Shown piece after piece: positions 15,301 to 25,000 of a stretch of 64,000 nucleotides of DNA. Source of the stretch: Pipra filicauda (taxonomy: Eukaryota > Chordata > Aves > Passeriformes > Pipridae); assembly GCF_003945595.2 (NCBI RefSeq), contig NW_024104095.1:620001-684000 (forward strand), read 5' to 3'. Position numbers and translations under genes: made by a program. The notes beneath the pieces are model-generated. The model saw only the letters and a program-made list of their open reading frames with translations, was not told the origin of the DNA and did no database searches. Every line of letters begins with the position of its first letter. Positions within the stretch are counted from its first letter, which is position 1.

Positions 15301-18300
15301 GCATCATGAAAAAGAATCAGGCCCAGCTTCACTGCAATTTAACTTTTTAAAGAGTGTACGATGTGGCAGCACCTTTTTTTTTAAATGGCCCTCCTAATGT
15401 TATTCCTGAGGCTTGTGATGGTAATAATTGATTCATATATTTAACAGATAAGAAAATCCACCTCTGGGACAGATTACAGAGAACTTTCTCCTGGTATGTC
15501 CTATATGAATTTTTGGTGGACTCTTTGGAAAAAGAGCTGTACAGCTTCAAAAATACAGTTTACCACTAAATTTTTGATTTTATCAAGACACCTGTGTCAA
15601 GACATTCCTCATCTTTCCCAATCCACATGGGACATTTACTACATCATAACCTGTCACTGGATGCCATAATTTTTCTGTCTTGCTCTGGGTGATGATTCTG
15701 CCTTCTAATAACCAACTTATATGTAAACTAAAACTTACATGCAGCACATTCCTTCTCTTTGCACAATCCATCATTTTAAGGATTTCCAATGCATTGTTCA
15801 GGGTTTATTTTAAGATCTAAGGAATTCTTCCAGTAAGGCAGACAGCATTCTTTTTCAATTGCTTATAATTCAGCTTTTTCATTTTGTTAATGATTTCTGA
15901 ACAGTGAAACCAGGGGAGAAACAATCAGAAGTTAATCTGCATCTCCTTGGTTTCAAGTAATACCTTTAGAAATTCAAGAAAGTAAGAACTGATCACATAT
16001 AACAATAATACAGTGACTTCTGATGTGTTATCATCCATCCCAAGTTTTGGAGCTTCCTAATAGCTTTTTTGTCTCTATCCTGCAGTCAGGGAAACCAGTA
16101 AAGAAATTGTCCACTGCAAGAATCTAAAATATAGATTGCATCACTAGAAAGGTTCTTTACTCAAGACTGAAATTCTTTATTAAAAAAGAAAGAAAAAAAA
16201 AGAAAAAGAACGTTAAAGAATGTTTAATGAAAAAAAAAAAGGGAAAAAAGAAAAATTTACAATCCCACCCCCAAATTTAGAGCCTGAATATTCTGCCATA
16301 CAGTTTTCTCTGCTCTTGACACACAGTCTCAAACAGGTAATAGTGTCTCACACCTATGGCTTTCCGAGACCAAATTAAGTATTTGTGTCCTCACACCCTT
16401 TCTTCACAAACCACTTGTCAGTCAACACCTCCTGGGGGTTTTTTGCTCCCTTGGGTGCTCGTAGTTATTATGTCACTTACTTGCAATAGAAGCAAATAGA
16501 TTTTAAAGGCTGAGCAAGACACTTAATTCAGAAGCAACAGGTAACACCTTTCCCAGACAAACCAGCAGGAACACGGGAAAAACACACAGTTCTGGGTCTT
16601 GGGTTGATGTGGAAAAAGATGAGAATGACCTAAGTGAAAGTCCAGGCTGAAAAGAAACAGTGTCCAGAGTAAATCCTTACAGCCAATATGGTCACAAACA
16701 AACCCAATGCAAACCAGTTCTAGGTTAATCTTTCCTGACTTACGTGCTGCTTATCATCAACTCTCGTTTTTAGACTACATTGCATCTGAAAAATAAAACT
16801 GATCAACAAGCACAAAACTGACTACAAGAACGGAAATACAGAACTGAGCCCAGTCATCTGATGAACCCAAACATTTAAGAAAATATTTTGAGAAGACAGA
16901 ACGCCCCTGAGAGCCTTTTATTGATGCTTTAGCTTTGCAGACAATATTTTCCTACTTTCAAATGTCTTTAGTATGTTTCTGTGTTATCTGACACATGTAC
17001 ATTCAGCTGTTTTACATATTTTTACCCTGATAATTTTGCAAACTCAGTCCAGTTTTACTTAAGATGATCCAACTGGATGTGGAATGTTACCGAAGCTGTT
17101 GTTGCTTCGGTTATGTGATGACTGTGGTTCATTGACAGAACTGACATCAAGAACATTGTTTTCTTGTCAAACCTAATTTGGATCTGAATATTGGCAAATA
17201 ACTAATGGTTATTGCATCTGATTGACTTGCTGTCTCTCTTCATTGCCTTCCAGGAAGTCCTGTCAGCTCCTGCCACTGTCATGCCCTACAGCAGTCCTTC
17301 CTCCACATCCATGTCACCTCACTGCACCATGGGATGTTTCACTTCACCTCTGCCTTCTCACTCTTGAGCCAAATCACAGCAACTCCTTTCTCCTGCTGAT
17401 ACTCCTCACCATTAGCACGACACAGTGCTGTGTCACTTGTGGCCCTGGAACAGACTAAGGAGTGAGGCCACGACCGAGGGAGTTCCTGGCACAGCTTGGC
17501 AGCCCCAACACGAGCTGCACTGCACCAGTGTGGCACTGCCCACAGCAGCCTCCCACTGCCACTCTGGGAAGCAAGCCCATTGCTTCACCCCACGGGCCAC
17601 TCCCTTCCTGAATATCAACACAGGCAGCTCTCGCTGGTGCCGTGGCTGTGAGATGGGGTTCACTTGTGTCCCACCACAGAATCGATTGGTTGGAAAAGAG
17701 CTCTGGGACCGTGGAGTCCAACCTGGGACCAATCCCCACCTTGTCAACTAGACCAGAGCACCGAGTGCCACACCTAGTCCTTCCTTAAACACCTCCAGGG
17801 ATGGGGACTCCACCACCTCCCTGGGCAGCCCCTTCCAATGTTTAACCCTTTCTGTGAAGAAATTCTTCCTGGTGTCCAACTTAAACCTCCCGTGGCACAG
17901 CTGGAGGCTGTTTCCTCTCATTCTGTCCCTTATTCGCTGGGAGCAGAGCCCGACCCCCACCTGGCTCCATCCTCCTGTCAGGGAGTTGTAGAGAGCGAGA
18001 AGGTCCCCACTGAGCCTCCTTTTCTCCAGGCTGAGACCCCCCAGCTCCCTCAGCTGCTCCTCACAGGACCTGCCCTCCAGACCCTTCCCCAGCTCCGCTG
18101 TCCTTCCCCGGCCCCACTGCAGCCCCTGAACGTCCCACCTGAATTGAGGGGCCCATGGACACCTCAACATCGAATCGGCTTCACGGCACACTTTCCATCC
18201 CAACGTGGCTCCAGGAGCAGGAAGCCCCAAACCACATCCCCGCCGACTTCCTTCAGAGCCACCCATCCTCATCTCTGCCCTCACCTTGACATGAGGCCCA

Positions 18301-18785
18301 TCCACCTCCTTGCTCGCCAGCCCCTCCACCAGGTCGCCCCGGAGCTCCACGAGGAAGCGCAGCCCGCCCTCGAGGCGGCCCAAGTGCTGGAAGAGCCCGC
18401 GGTACTGGGGGTTCAGGTAGTACCGCAGCCGGTCCTCGGCCTGTAGCAGCGCCCCGGGCTCCCTGCGCTGCTCCCGGGCCTGCAGCACCTTCCCGGCGGC
18501 CTCGGCCACCCGCCCGTGCTCCACGCCGAAGTCCTGGGCCAGGCGGGTGAGGAGCTCTGCGCGGGGCGGCCCGGGCGGCAACGCGCGGTAGAACTGCACG
18601 AACTCCGCGCCGCGCAGCTCCGCGGGAGGCGGCGCCTTCTCCTTGGTCTCGTAGGGCGGCAGCGGCGGCACCGAGCGGCGCAGCAGCTCCTCCATGCCCG
18701 GGGCGGCCGCGGCCGAGAGGCGCCGCGCGCCCCGCGCTGCCCAGAGCAGCGGGCGCGGGCCCAGGCGCGGGCACAGGCGGCTCAT
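1..18785 (-). CDS. MLYCD: Malonyl-CoA decarboxylase gene, five exons, 3' end cut by window edge
   Basis: The enzyme decarboxylates malonyl-CoA to acetyl-CoA and CO2. This lowers the malonyl-CoA that inhibits carnitine palmitoyltransferase 1 and so favours fatty-acid oxidation; it acts in mitochondria, peroxisomes and cytosol (family knowledge). Exons seen: 18,285-18,785, 10,892-11,004, 9,741-9,897, 9,080-9,229 and 1-339. Together they encode 420 residues without a stop and match the human five-exon layout. Residues 1-30 are Arg-rich with no acidic residue, as in a mitochondrial presequence. Met31 (MEELLRR) aligns with human Met40, the alternative cytosolic/peroxisomal start. Ser320 (TLSPIPGF) and His414 (ANFHLQNG) align with human catalytic Ser329 and His423 at the same offset of 9. 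About 58 residues, including the expected SKL tail, are missing off the left edge. I chose the ATG at 18,785; a longer open frame to 18,800 would begin with GTG, not ATG. Confidence 0.97.
1012..1054. repeat. Tandem duplication, ~22-bp unit, two copies
   Basis: The unit beginning ATTAAAACC and ending ACTATGTA occurs at 1,012-1,033 and again at 1,034-1,054. The second copy is one base shorter. Intronic in MLYCD. Confidence 0.85.
1136..1191. repeat. Tandem duplication, 28-bp unit, two copies
   Basis: CACTTGGAATTAA-type units at 1,136-1,163 and 1,164-1,191 are directly adjacent and differ at only a couple of bases, so the duplication is fairly recent. Intronic in MLYCD. Confidence 0.9.
1540..1605. 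repeat. Tandem duplication, ~31-bp unit, two copies
   Basis: Two adjacent copies of a unit with the order CTGCTC, AGGAGGATGCAG, AGCCAGGGAAT. The copies differ by a C/T change and one extra G. Confidence 0.85.
9080..9229 (-). CDS. MLYCD: MLYCD exon 4 (residues 258-307)
   Basis: This 150-base, phase-0 exon lies between a tcccag acceptor and a gtgggt donor. It starts [13 protein letters not shown] and continues through [20 protein letters not shown] to KKVVKELQ. The [14 protein letters not shown] block is diagnostic of malonyl-CoA decarboxylase. The part after AIVKEVPP (ETEDTEK) is the more variable stretch, as in mammals. Confidence 0.97.
9230..9740 (-). other. MLYCD: MLYCD intron 3 (511 bp)
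   Basis: Short GT-AG intron (donor gtacag, acceptor tcccag). It is AT-rich and contains a small minisatellite at 9,641-9,667; nothing else is recognised. Confidence 0.93.
9641..9667. repeat. Minisatellite, ATCACAAAT x3
   Basis: Three exact copies of the 9-base unit ATCACAAAT lie in a row inside MLYCD intron 3. Confidence 0.9.
9741..9897 (-). CDS. MLYCD: MLYCD exon 3 (residues 205-257)
   Basis: This 157-base exon has a cttgag acceptor and a gtacag donor. The split codon GA|T gives Asp205, then [40 protein letters not shown] and [11 protein letters not shown] follow. This is among the most conserved parts of the catalytic, acetyltransferase-fold domain and is close to the human sequence. It ends in phase 0. 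Confidence 0.97.
9898..10891 (-). other. MLYCD: MLYCD intron 2 (994 bp)
   Basis: GT-AG intron with a consensus gtaagt donor and a cttgag acceptor. It contains a GC-rich, GCAGCAGCAGCTGCAGCA-like stretch near 10,550 but no recognised repeat family or extra exon. Confidence 0.92.
10892..11004 (-). CDS. MLYCD: MLYCD exon 2 (residues 168-205)
   Basis: This 113-base exon is bounded by a ttgcag acceptor and a perfect gtaagt donor. It begins [14 protein letters not shown] and ends at KIS plus two bases of the next codon. It matches the human segment that follows the VEGPDVR-type junction, including FLNLERVTW and SPCE. Phase 0 in, phase 2 out, compatible with exon 3. Confidence 0.96.
12905..12950 (-). 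mobile_element. CR1 LINE 3'-end fragment (small)
   Basis: A GTTGGAAGGGACC ... GAGTCCAGCTCCACC-like order is what the reverse strand of an avian CR1 3' end looks like. It lies just before a plus-strand CR1 copy, so the two face different ways. Short and diverged. Confidence 0.5.
12975..13220 (+). mobile_element. CR1 LINE 3'-end fragment, 5'-truncated
   Basis: Typical avian CR1 3' region. It includes TTAGATTGGATATTAGG, CACAGGTTGCCCAGAG, the TGGCTGCCCCATCCCTGGAA block, CTAGTGGAAGGTGTCCCTGC, and a terminal TGATTCTATG tail at 13,211-13,220. It is non-coding here and antisense to MLYCD in intron 1. Confidence 0.92.
16181..16257. repeat. A-rich low-complexity tract
   Basis: Two runs of A with scattered G (about 16,181-16,210 and 16,230-16,257) lie in MLYCD intron 1. 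No element body is recognisable upstream that would make these a retroposon tail. Confidence 0.8.
17676..18165 (-). mobile_element. CR1 LINE fragment with ORF2 C-terminal tail, sense to MLYCD
   Basis: About 490 bases of CR1 with its 3' end at the left (ATCGATTGGTTGGAA). Read on the minus strand it encodes the end of the CR1 reverse-transcriptase protein: [35 protein letters not shown] and [18 protein letters not shown], then a stop at 17,748-17,750. It is a 5'-truncated copy with no functional full-length protein. It lies about 120 bases downstream of the MLYCD exon 1 donor and in the same transcriptional orientation. Confidence 0.92.
18285..18785 (-). CDS. MLYCD: MLYCD exon 1 (residues 1-167)
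   Basis: This 501-base coding exon starts at ATG 18,785 (context GAGGGATGA, G at -3) and ends at GTCAAG before a gtgagg donor. It encodes the Arg-rich transit peptide (residues 1-30), then the N-terminal helical domain of malonyl-CoA decarboxylase. Recognisable blocks are [36 protein letters not shown] and [18 protein letters not shown], close to the human protein. The exon is very GC-rich and lies inside the CpG island. It ends in phase 0. Long open frames on the other strand and in other frames here are by-products of high GC content. Confidence 0.96.
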
Positions 18786-18927
18786 CCCTCTCCCGGACAC
18801 ACACCGGCACCGGCCGCGGCACCGCCCACGGGGCAGCGCTGCGCGCGCTGATTGGGTGGAATCGCAGACTGACAGCCCGCCTCGCCAATGGAAAGCGAGG
18901 ATGGTGTGGCGGGGCTGGGGGTGTGTC

Positions 18928-18940
18928 GGCCGCCATGTTG
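18928..18940 (+). promoter_or_regulatory. YY1-like motif in MLYCD promoter
   Basis: GGCCGCCATGTTG fits the YY1 core (GCCGCCATNTT). It lies about 145 bases upstream of the MLYCD ATG. YY1 sites of this kind often sit at or just downstream of start sites of CpG-island genes (general knowledge). Here the motif reads forward on the strand opposite to MLYCD. Confidence 0.5.
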
Positions 18941-19093
18941 AGTGTGGGCACAGGGGTCACCGCGCGGCCCCGCCCCGGGGCGGCACCGGCGCGTCCTCAG
19001 CGCTCGGAGCTCCCCGGCACCGCCCCTTCCTCAGAGTTCAAGTTAGAATCAGTCATAGTGAACATAGTCTAACCACAGAGAACACAGAGAACC

Positions 19094-19316
19094 AGGGGAG
19101 GTTCAAGTTGGCCACTAGGAGGAATTTCCTCACGCAAGGGATGATTGGGCTTTAGGCTGTCCAGGCAGGTGGAGTCACTGCTCCTGGAGGTGTTTAAGGA
19201 AAGACTGGACGAGGCACTCAGTGCCATGGTTTAGTTGACGAGGTGGTGATCGCTCACAGGTTGGACTCGATGATCTCAGAGTTCTTTTCCAGCCTAAATG
19301 ATTCTGTAATTCTGTG
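19094..19316 (+). mobile_element. CR1 LINE 3'-end fragment upstream of MLYCD promoter
   Basis: The order of blocks is that of a CR1 tail: GGTTCAAGTTGGCCACTAGG, GGAATTTCCTCACGCAAGGG, CCTGGAGGTGTTTAAGGAAAG, CAGGTTGGACTCGATGATCT, then ATTCTGTAATTCTGTGAA. The reverse-transcriptase tail is broken by a stop. It begins within about 60 bases of the CpG island edge. Confidence 0.85.
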
Positions 19317-19400
19317 AATCATCAAGGTTGGAAGAGACCTTTAAGATCATCCAGTCCAACCCTTGACCCGGCGCTGCCGCTGCAACCCCTGAACCAGTAA
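19317..19400 (-). mobile_element. CR1 LINE 3'-end fragment, opposite orientation
   Basis: ATCATCAAGGTTGGAAGAGA followed by CCTTTAAGATCATCCAGTCC is the reverse-strand view of a CR1 3' end. It abuts the plus-strand copy at 19,316, so the two 3' ends meet. Confidence 0.8.
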
Positions 19401-21600
19401 ATCACATCACCCTTCCCCTGAGCATGTGTAGAATTTAACTTGGGTTGCTTAACTTGTGTGTAAATTACTAACCAATCCTAATTAGAGGGACTGTACTTGG
19501 AAAGTTACTAACTCTGAATTTTTGCATATAATGGTGTGAAAAGTCTGATGGATGTGTTGGATTTGTGGAATACCACCAAGCACCAGGCTTCTGTAAGTCT
19601 GAAATAAATAACCAAAGTCTCTCTCGTGTAACTTATTGGCTTGTTGCACTCTAAGTAATGAACCCAGTTTTGTGAACAACACCCCCATGGCCTTTGGAGG
19701 TCCTGGCTCCCAAAATCCTGCTGGCTGTCGGTCCCAGTGTCTGGCACTGAGGTACAGGAGCCACTGCACAGCCCCAGTGAGCCCAGGCCAGCCCTGCTGA
19801 CAGCTGTTTGCTCTGAAACAACTGCAGGAAACCACACAAATTTGGTTGTGTAATTTGAGGTCACAGTCCTGAAAGCAAATGTGCACTTTGGGCCCCGGGG
19901 CAAAAAACTTGTCATGAGCCCAAAGTCCTCCAAAGTGTGTCAGGACTGTTCATGAATGAAGCTAAACATCCACATCCTGCTCCCAGTTCAGCCTTACAAA
20001 GGTGTATTTGCCTCCTTTTGACATCTCCTGTGCTCTGTCATTGCTACTGTTATGTACCCATTAAACCAAGCAAAACACATAGGTCAGATTGATGCCAGTG
20101 AGATCGGAATTGAGCACCAGTTGTCCTTCAGAAGCACAGGGAATTTGGGATTCTCAACATTTGAAGTAAGAATTGAGGAGGGAATTGGGCCCTCTCTATC
20201 AGTGAAAAGACAAAAACAGAGCACTACCTAATTACAAATTTTAGAACAATATGTTAGAGCTTCCCAAGGAAGACGAGGGGGGAAAAAAAGCTATGTGAGC
20301 AGTATAGCCCTGGGGAACTGAGGGTCATAAGGTAAGATAATATACCATTAAGACAGAGAAAACATGACTGAGAAACATTACAATATATGAAAAAGACTTT
20401 AAAAAAAAAAAACAAATACTTGAATCACACAGGCAATGAATTAAGTTCCAGAAATTCCATTAACCACTTTATAACTTCATTTTCAGCCAAAGTGAAAACC
20501 TTCAAAGTTGGCTGGTTAGTCCTCCTGCTTCAGCTCTTCAGGAAATGGGCTGTCAAGGACAGCTTCTGTCTATGTCTGATTCCCAGTGTCTTCAGAGACA
20601 GAGAAAGACGTAAGAACTGTCACCAAAAACCATGATGATATTTGTATATGCACTGCTTATAGATAGAAACATTGCAGTTTTAAATAGGGATCCCTTAGCC
20701 AAATGCAACTTTTTCCATTGGAAAACCAAAATAAAACATCTTTTAGCAATGCTTCTTAACAAGAGATTGTCAGACTTGATGTTTTTCAATAAAGGGCAGT
20801 TAGAAATTGACCTTTTCCTTCCATAATTATAATAATGATCTTTAATCCACTGTAATCCACCCTAATAAACTTCTTTACAACCCATGATACAGATTTGGTT
20901 AACATAAGCCTAAAAATTGTGCTAAAAGTCTCCATGAGCCTAATTTGTGGCAGTTGTGGTTAGTGCACATCAGCTTCTGAAAATATTGGGACAAAACAGC
21001 TGCTTTTGACTTATGAGCCAGAAAACCTGGATATCCTTATGCACATCCATAGCCACAGGAAGACACATCAATGTCTTTAGTGCCTCAAGACACTCTTGTA
21101 ACTCCATGTAAATGAGCTAAATCAGAACATTGAGGCATTTACAAAAATATTAGTAGAAAACCTCATGGATCAGTTCAGTTTCTGTATCATTCAGAGATTC
21201 CTGGAGGTTTCAAGAAGCCTGAGATTGAGATATTAATACAGGGAGAGTGGTGATGGAAGCTGAAGGCTTGCAGCCTCCCAGGAAATGGTCAGCATTTCTC
21301 AGGATCAATTCCTTTTAAAAATCCTACATAGAAATCACTTCCATTCTTTTCATTTTGACAACCCTCTCAGATTGGCCTTGGGTGGGATTCTTGCAATAAC
21401 AGAGTTCTCTTGCATAACCCACAGGCCATGAAAGCAGCTCCCTGTATTGTTCATCGACAAAACCCTCTGTGGTGTAGGTTATAAGGCTTTGTAAAGTAAG
21501 ACATTCCTTTTGAAATCTTCTATTGCTCCTTTTCTCTTTCCCCCAGGGAAAACTATTATCTGCTTCAGCTGCTGCTTAAAAATGAAAACACATCTCTCTC
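19401..21600. other. Intergenic, no gene recognised
   Basis: Mixed-composition sequence. The longest frames (19,508-19,933 and 19,482-19,886, minus strand) overlap each other in different frames and show no domain, signal peptide or splice context. I treat them as chance. Confidence 0.7.
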
Positions 21601-22060
21601 TGTCATGGCCTGAGGGCACTAACACACTTTAGTGGCCCTGACCAGCCTCACCTGGGACGTTCTCTCACCTCCGTGGGCCCCAGAGCTCTTTTTCAGCTCA
21701 GCCTGGAGGGTTTGAGTCCTTTCCTGAGCTGTGCTGTGGGAATGTACATACCTGTACCTGGCTGCAGGTGTCCCTCATCCCAAACTCCAGACATCCTTGG
21801 ATCTGCCTTGGACATTCCTAACTGGGCTGTGTCTGGCTGGTTTCTGTCCTTAGTCCTGATCCCAACTCGGGTTCCTGGTTGGATTTACACCAGAGAGTTG
21901 CTTGTTGATCTGGACTCCTGGTTGAACCTGGCTCCTACCTGGGCCTGCCCTGCTCACCTTGCTCAGGTGCAGTGGGGCTGTGTTATAATCCTTGGATCTC
22001 TGTTCCCAAGGGAGCAGCCAGCCCTTGCTGCTCCCTGCCACTTCCTAAGAAAATGACACA
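21601..22060. mobile_element. Possible solo LTR of an endogenous retrovirus (tentative)
   Basis: A sharply GC/CT-richer block of about 460 bases sits in AT-rich surroundings. It starts TGTCATGGCC and ends near AATGACA, so it has TG...CA-type ends. Inside are imperfect repeats of TCCTGGTTG and CTGGCTCCTACCTGGGCCTG, a style seen in avian retroviral LTRs. I see no clear target-site duplication, polyadenylation signal or internal viral sequence. A GC-rich unique segment is an alternative. Confidence 0.3.
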
Positions 22061-25000
22061 CCTATCCACAGGAAGTCATTCAGGTCCAAGAATTTATTTT
22101 GCTTGAAATAACAAAGACCTTGCTAAGCTTTGAAAATGAATTTGTTATATCCTTACAAAGTGATTTTTTTTTCTTTATTGAAAACTGAACATTATTATTA
22201 GAAAACTGGGGATTGGAAGAGCCCTAATTGCACTTTAGGAATTCTAACTTTTGTCTCCAAGCAAAAAGAGAATCGTGTAAAAGATGGAAAGTCAATCTGA
22301 TCCTTTTTTTTCCCCTCTTTAATCTGTTCTAATGTTATGTAAAAATAAAATACATGTTAAATAAAGATAAAATACATAAAATAAAATTCATTACACTATA
22401 ATGAAGACAAACTGATTTATAATGGAAGTGAACATAGTTTCTGGAGTTTGTTTGGGGTTTTTTTTTTAAGTATTTGTACTTACATGTAAAGTGCCACGTA
22501 AATGTATAGAGGACAAATGGGGAACTGACTGTGTTATTATTAAAAAGAATAGCAGAACTTCAGCTAAATCCAAAGGAAGTAAGATGGATTCAATGATTTC
22601 CAGTAAAGTCTGTGTTTGTGCCTGCATAGTGTTCATCCAAGGGAGATTTATCAGGCAACATCACTCCCCACCTATCATAAAGGTATCATGGCTATGATTT
22701 TATTCTCATAATAATGTGGTTTATACACAAATTTCCTTTTTCAGGCATAGTTCTCAAACTAAAATTTTTTTTTTAAAAAAATATCTACTCGAAAATATTA
22801 AAAATATCTATTTGTTCAATTGACAACCAGCCCTTTTTGGGTTGATATGAGGAAAAAAGCTGAGAGGATAAAAGGCCTCTTCCCTTGTTTTTCTTTCAGG
22901 AAGGAGCAGTGCTTGGAGAGGCAGAGCATAGCGGGAAGCTCTTGCAAGCTCTAAACACATTTTGTAATACCTTGAAAAAGAGTTTGTAAAATGACTTTAA
23001 ACAAGAGAATATCCCATTTTGAAGATTTCATAAATCTTGTAAGATATTGGAAAAAGAAACCTTGCTGCAGTTACTTAGGAAAAAGCAGGATCTTTTCAGC
23101 TTTCAGACTGCTCTTCAATTATTCAAACCCTCCAGATAAGCAATTCTACGTGGCAATTCTGAGGGTTGTTTTGCTCCAGCTCCCAAAGCTGTTTGTTTAA
23201 AATTAGATAGCAAGGTCCCATTGTTAGAGCTGTAGCCAGTGGTTAGCTTTAATCTTAATTTTAGATAAATACAATATTGTTTTATAGAATTATCTGGTTT
23301 TAGGCACAGGAGGCTTGTACTTGGAGGATACAGAATCAATTCTGTGCTTCTCAGCTGCACAATTTTAAGGCCACCTGGGTTCAAGGTTTCATTCCTGATT
23401 CTTCAGATCTTCAAGTGCTTGTTTAATTTGCCTGCAATGAGTTTTCTCTAGGTAATGAAATGAAGTACTGAACAGGATAGGTGTCTGTCTTTGAGATCAG
23501 ATCATCATAATATTTGTTTCAAGTGATTAATCTCTTCATATTGAGTAGTTCTCGGAAATCGTGGTTATGAAGCTGAGGATTTTTATTTAGGTGTCTGTAG
23601 AAGCAGAACTTTTATGATAAAACTCTGGTTTATATGTCTTTTTCTACCAACTTTAAGTATATTTATAACTGACGGTGGAGAGATTATTCTAAGACTTAAG
23701 TATTTTATCTTTTTTAAAAAAGGAAAAGGAAAGCTCTCAGAGATTTTAAAAAGTGCCTTTAATATCTCAATGTACAGTTAAAATGATTATGATACTTTTT
23801 TATTTTCAGTCATGGGTCCTAAATACAATGTTGGAAGTTGCAGAAATTCTTATGAACATTGACTTGATTTGCTTTATTGTCTGATACTCGATTTTGCTCT
23901 TACATGGTTGGATAGTAAATAAAAGTGGAATATAGTGCATGAATTTATATGTAAATGTACTTCACCCTTGTTACCACAGAATCCTTAATATGATCATGGA
24001 GATTGGCCTCATGGAGGTTCCAAGCCACTCATTTCCTCCCTATTTATGCTGCTATCATGAAAAAGAGCAACAAACTCCTAACTTCTGGTTTAAAATGAAA
24101 ATTAAAAGGTGAATTTTAGCCAGAGTTGTTTCTCCTCCACTCCTTTACAAACATCCCTTTCCTTTTTTCATTATTTTGTCCTTTCCTCACTTGGATAAGT
24201 CTTAGTTGATGATTCAGTTCCTAGATAAATCTAAATTAGCATTTACCCAGTTCATTCAGCTCCTTGATATTAATTCTTGTTAAGGCTCAGATGGCACATT
24301 AGAGGAAAATGAGGCCAAAAATTTAAGCAGATACTTTTAATTATGTCTGGCTCTAATGCAAGATGGACAGAATCCTACAGGGCAGCATACGAAGCTAATC
24401 TTTTCTGCATGAAACTTTTATGCTTATCACACAAATCATTCAGTGTAGTAGCAAATTCATCCTTATAATAGTTATTTCTAAACTGATGTTTGTCATTTTT
24501 CTCCTTCATTGCTAAGCCAGATTTTTAACTTGTGCGAATTTGGATGTCAAAGCAGTAAATTCTAAATTAAATTCCTTCTTAGCCTGCAGAAATAAGGCTG
24601 GTTGTAAGAATAAGAAGCTTTCTCCCTGTTTTCCTGCTTGCAGTGAAAAGATCTAGATTTTAAACATAATAGAGCAAGGAGGAAGAGGAACAGAAGTTGT
24701 TCAGAAGGGGAAGTTGCAAGGTTCAAATATGGAGAGAATGACACAGAAGTCGAATGAGAAATTCAACAAAATATTTGTGATTTTTTGGGAAAGGATGTAT
24801 AACTTCCTTTCTGTTGTGACGGGGTTATAAATGTTGGGCTGAGCTCACCTGGGCTCTAACTGGGATTGTGAACAGTACAGAATTCCACAGGAACTTTGTG
24901 GTTTTCATTGCTCTCTTTTTTTTCCTTCTCCATCATCAAAGATTAGATGAATAGCTCATTACAGCCCGATGGGTCTGAGCTGTGCAGTGCTTAGGGAAAT

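Larger units (their letters stand above)
11005..18284 (-). other. MLYCD: MLYCD intron 1 (7.3 kb)
   Basis: GT-AG intron (donor gtgagg next to exon 1, acceptor ttgcag). Most of it is AT-rich and featureless. It holds CR1 fragments at about 12.9-13.2 kb and 17.68-18.17 kb, and an A-rich tract at 16.2 kb. The 17.2-18.3 kb end is GC-rich, so many chance open frames occur there on both strands. Confidence 0.9.
18270..19030. promoter_or_regulatory. MLYCD: CpG island spanning MLYCD exon 1 and promoter
   Basis: This is by far the most GC- and CpG-dense part of the window and is centred on exon 1, as expected for a housekeeping-type metabolic gene promoter. Upstream of the ATG on the minus strand I see a CCAATC box (GATTGG at 18,850-18,855), a second CCAAT on the plus strand (18,885-18,889), a GC box (CCCCGCCCC within 18,966-18,980) and a YY1-like site. 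No TATA box is evident. The transcription start cannot be fixed from sequence alone. Confidence 0.8.

Noticed and set aside
18786..18800. Upstream extension of the MLYCD start by five codons to 18,800
   Set aside because: The codon at 18,800 is GTG; the first in-frame ATG is at 18,785 and has acceptable context.
18253..18960. 235-aa minus-strand frame and 111- to 202-aa plus-strand frames over the CpG island
   Set aside because: They overlap MLYCD exon 1 in other frames or on the other strand, are Ala/Arg/Pro/Gly-rich, and arise from the lack of AT-rich stop codons in GC-rich DNA.
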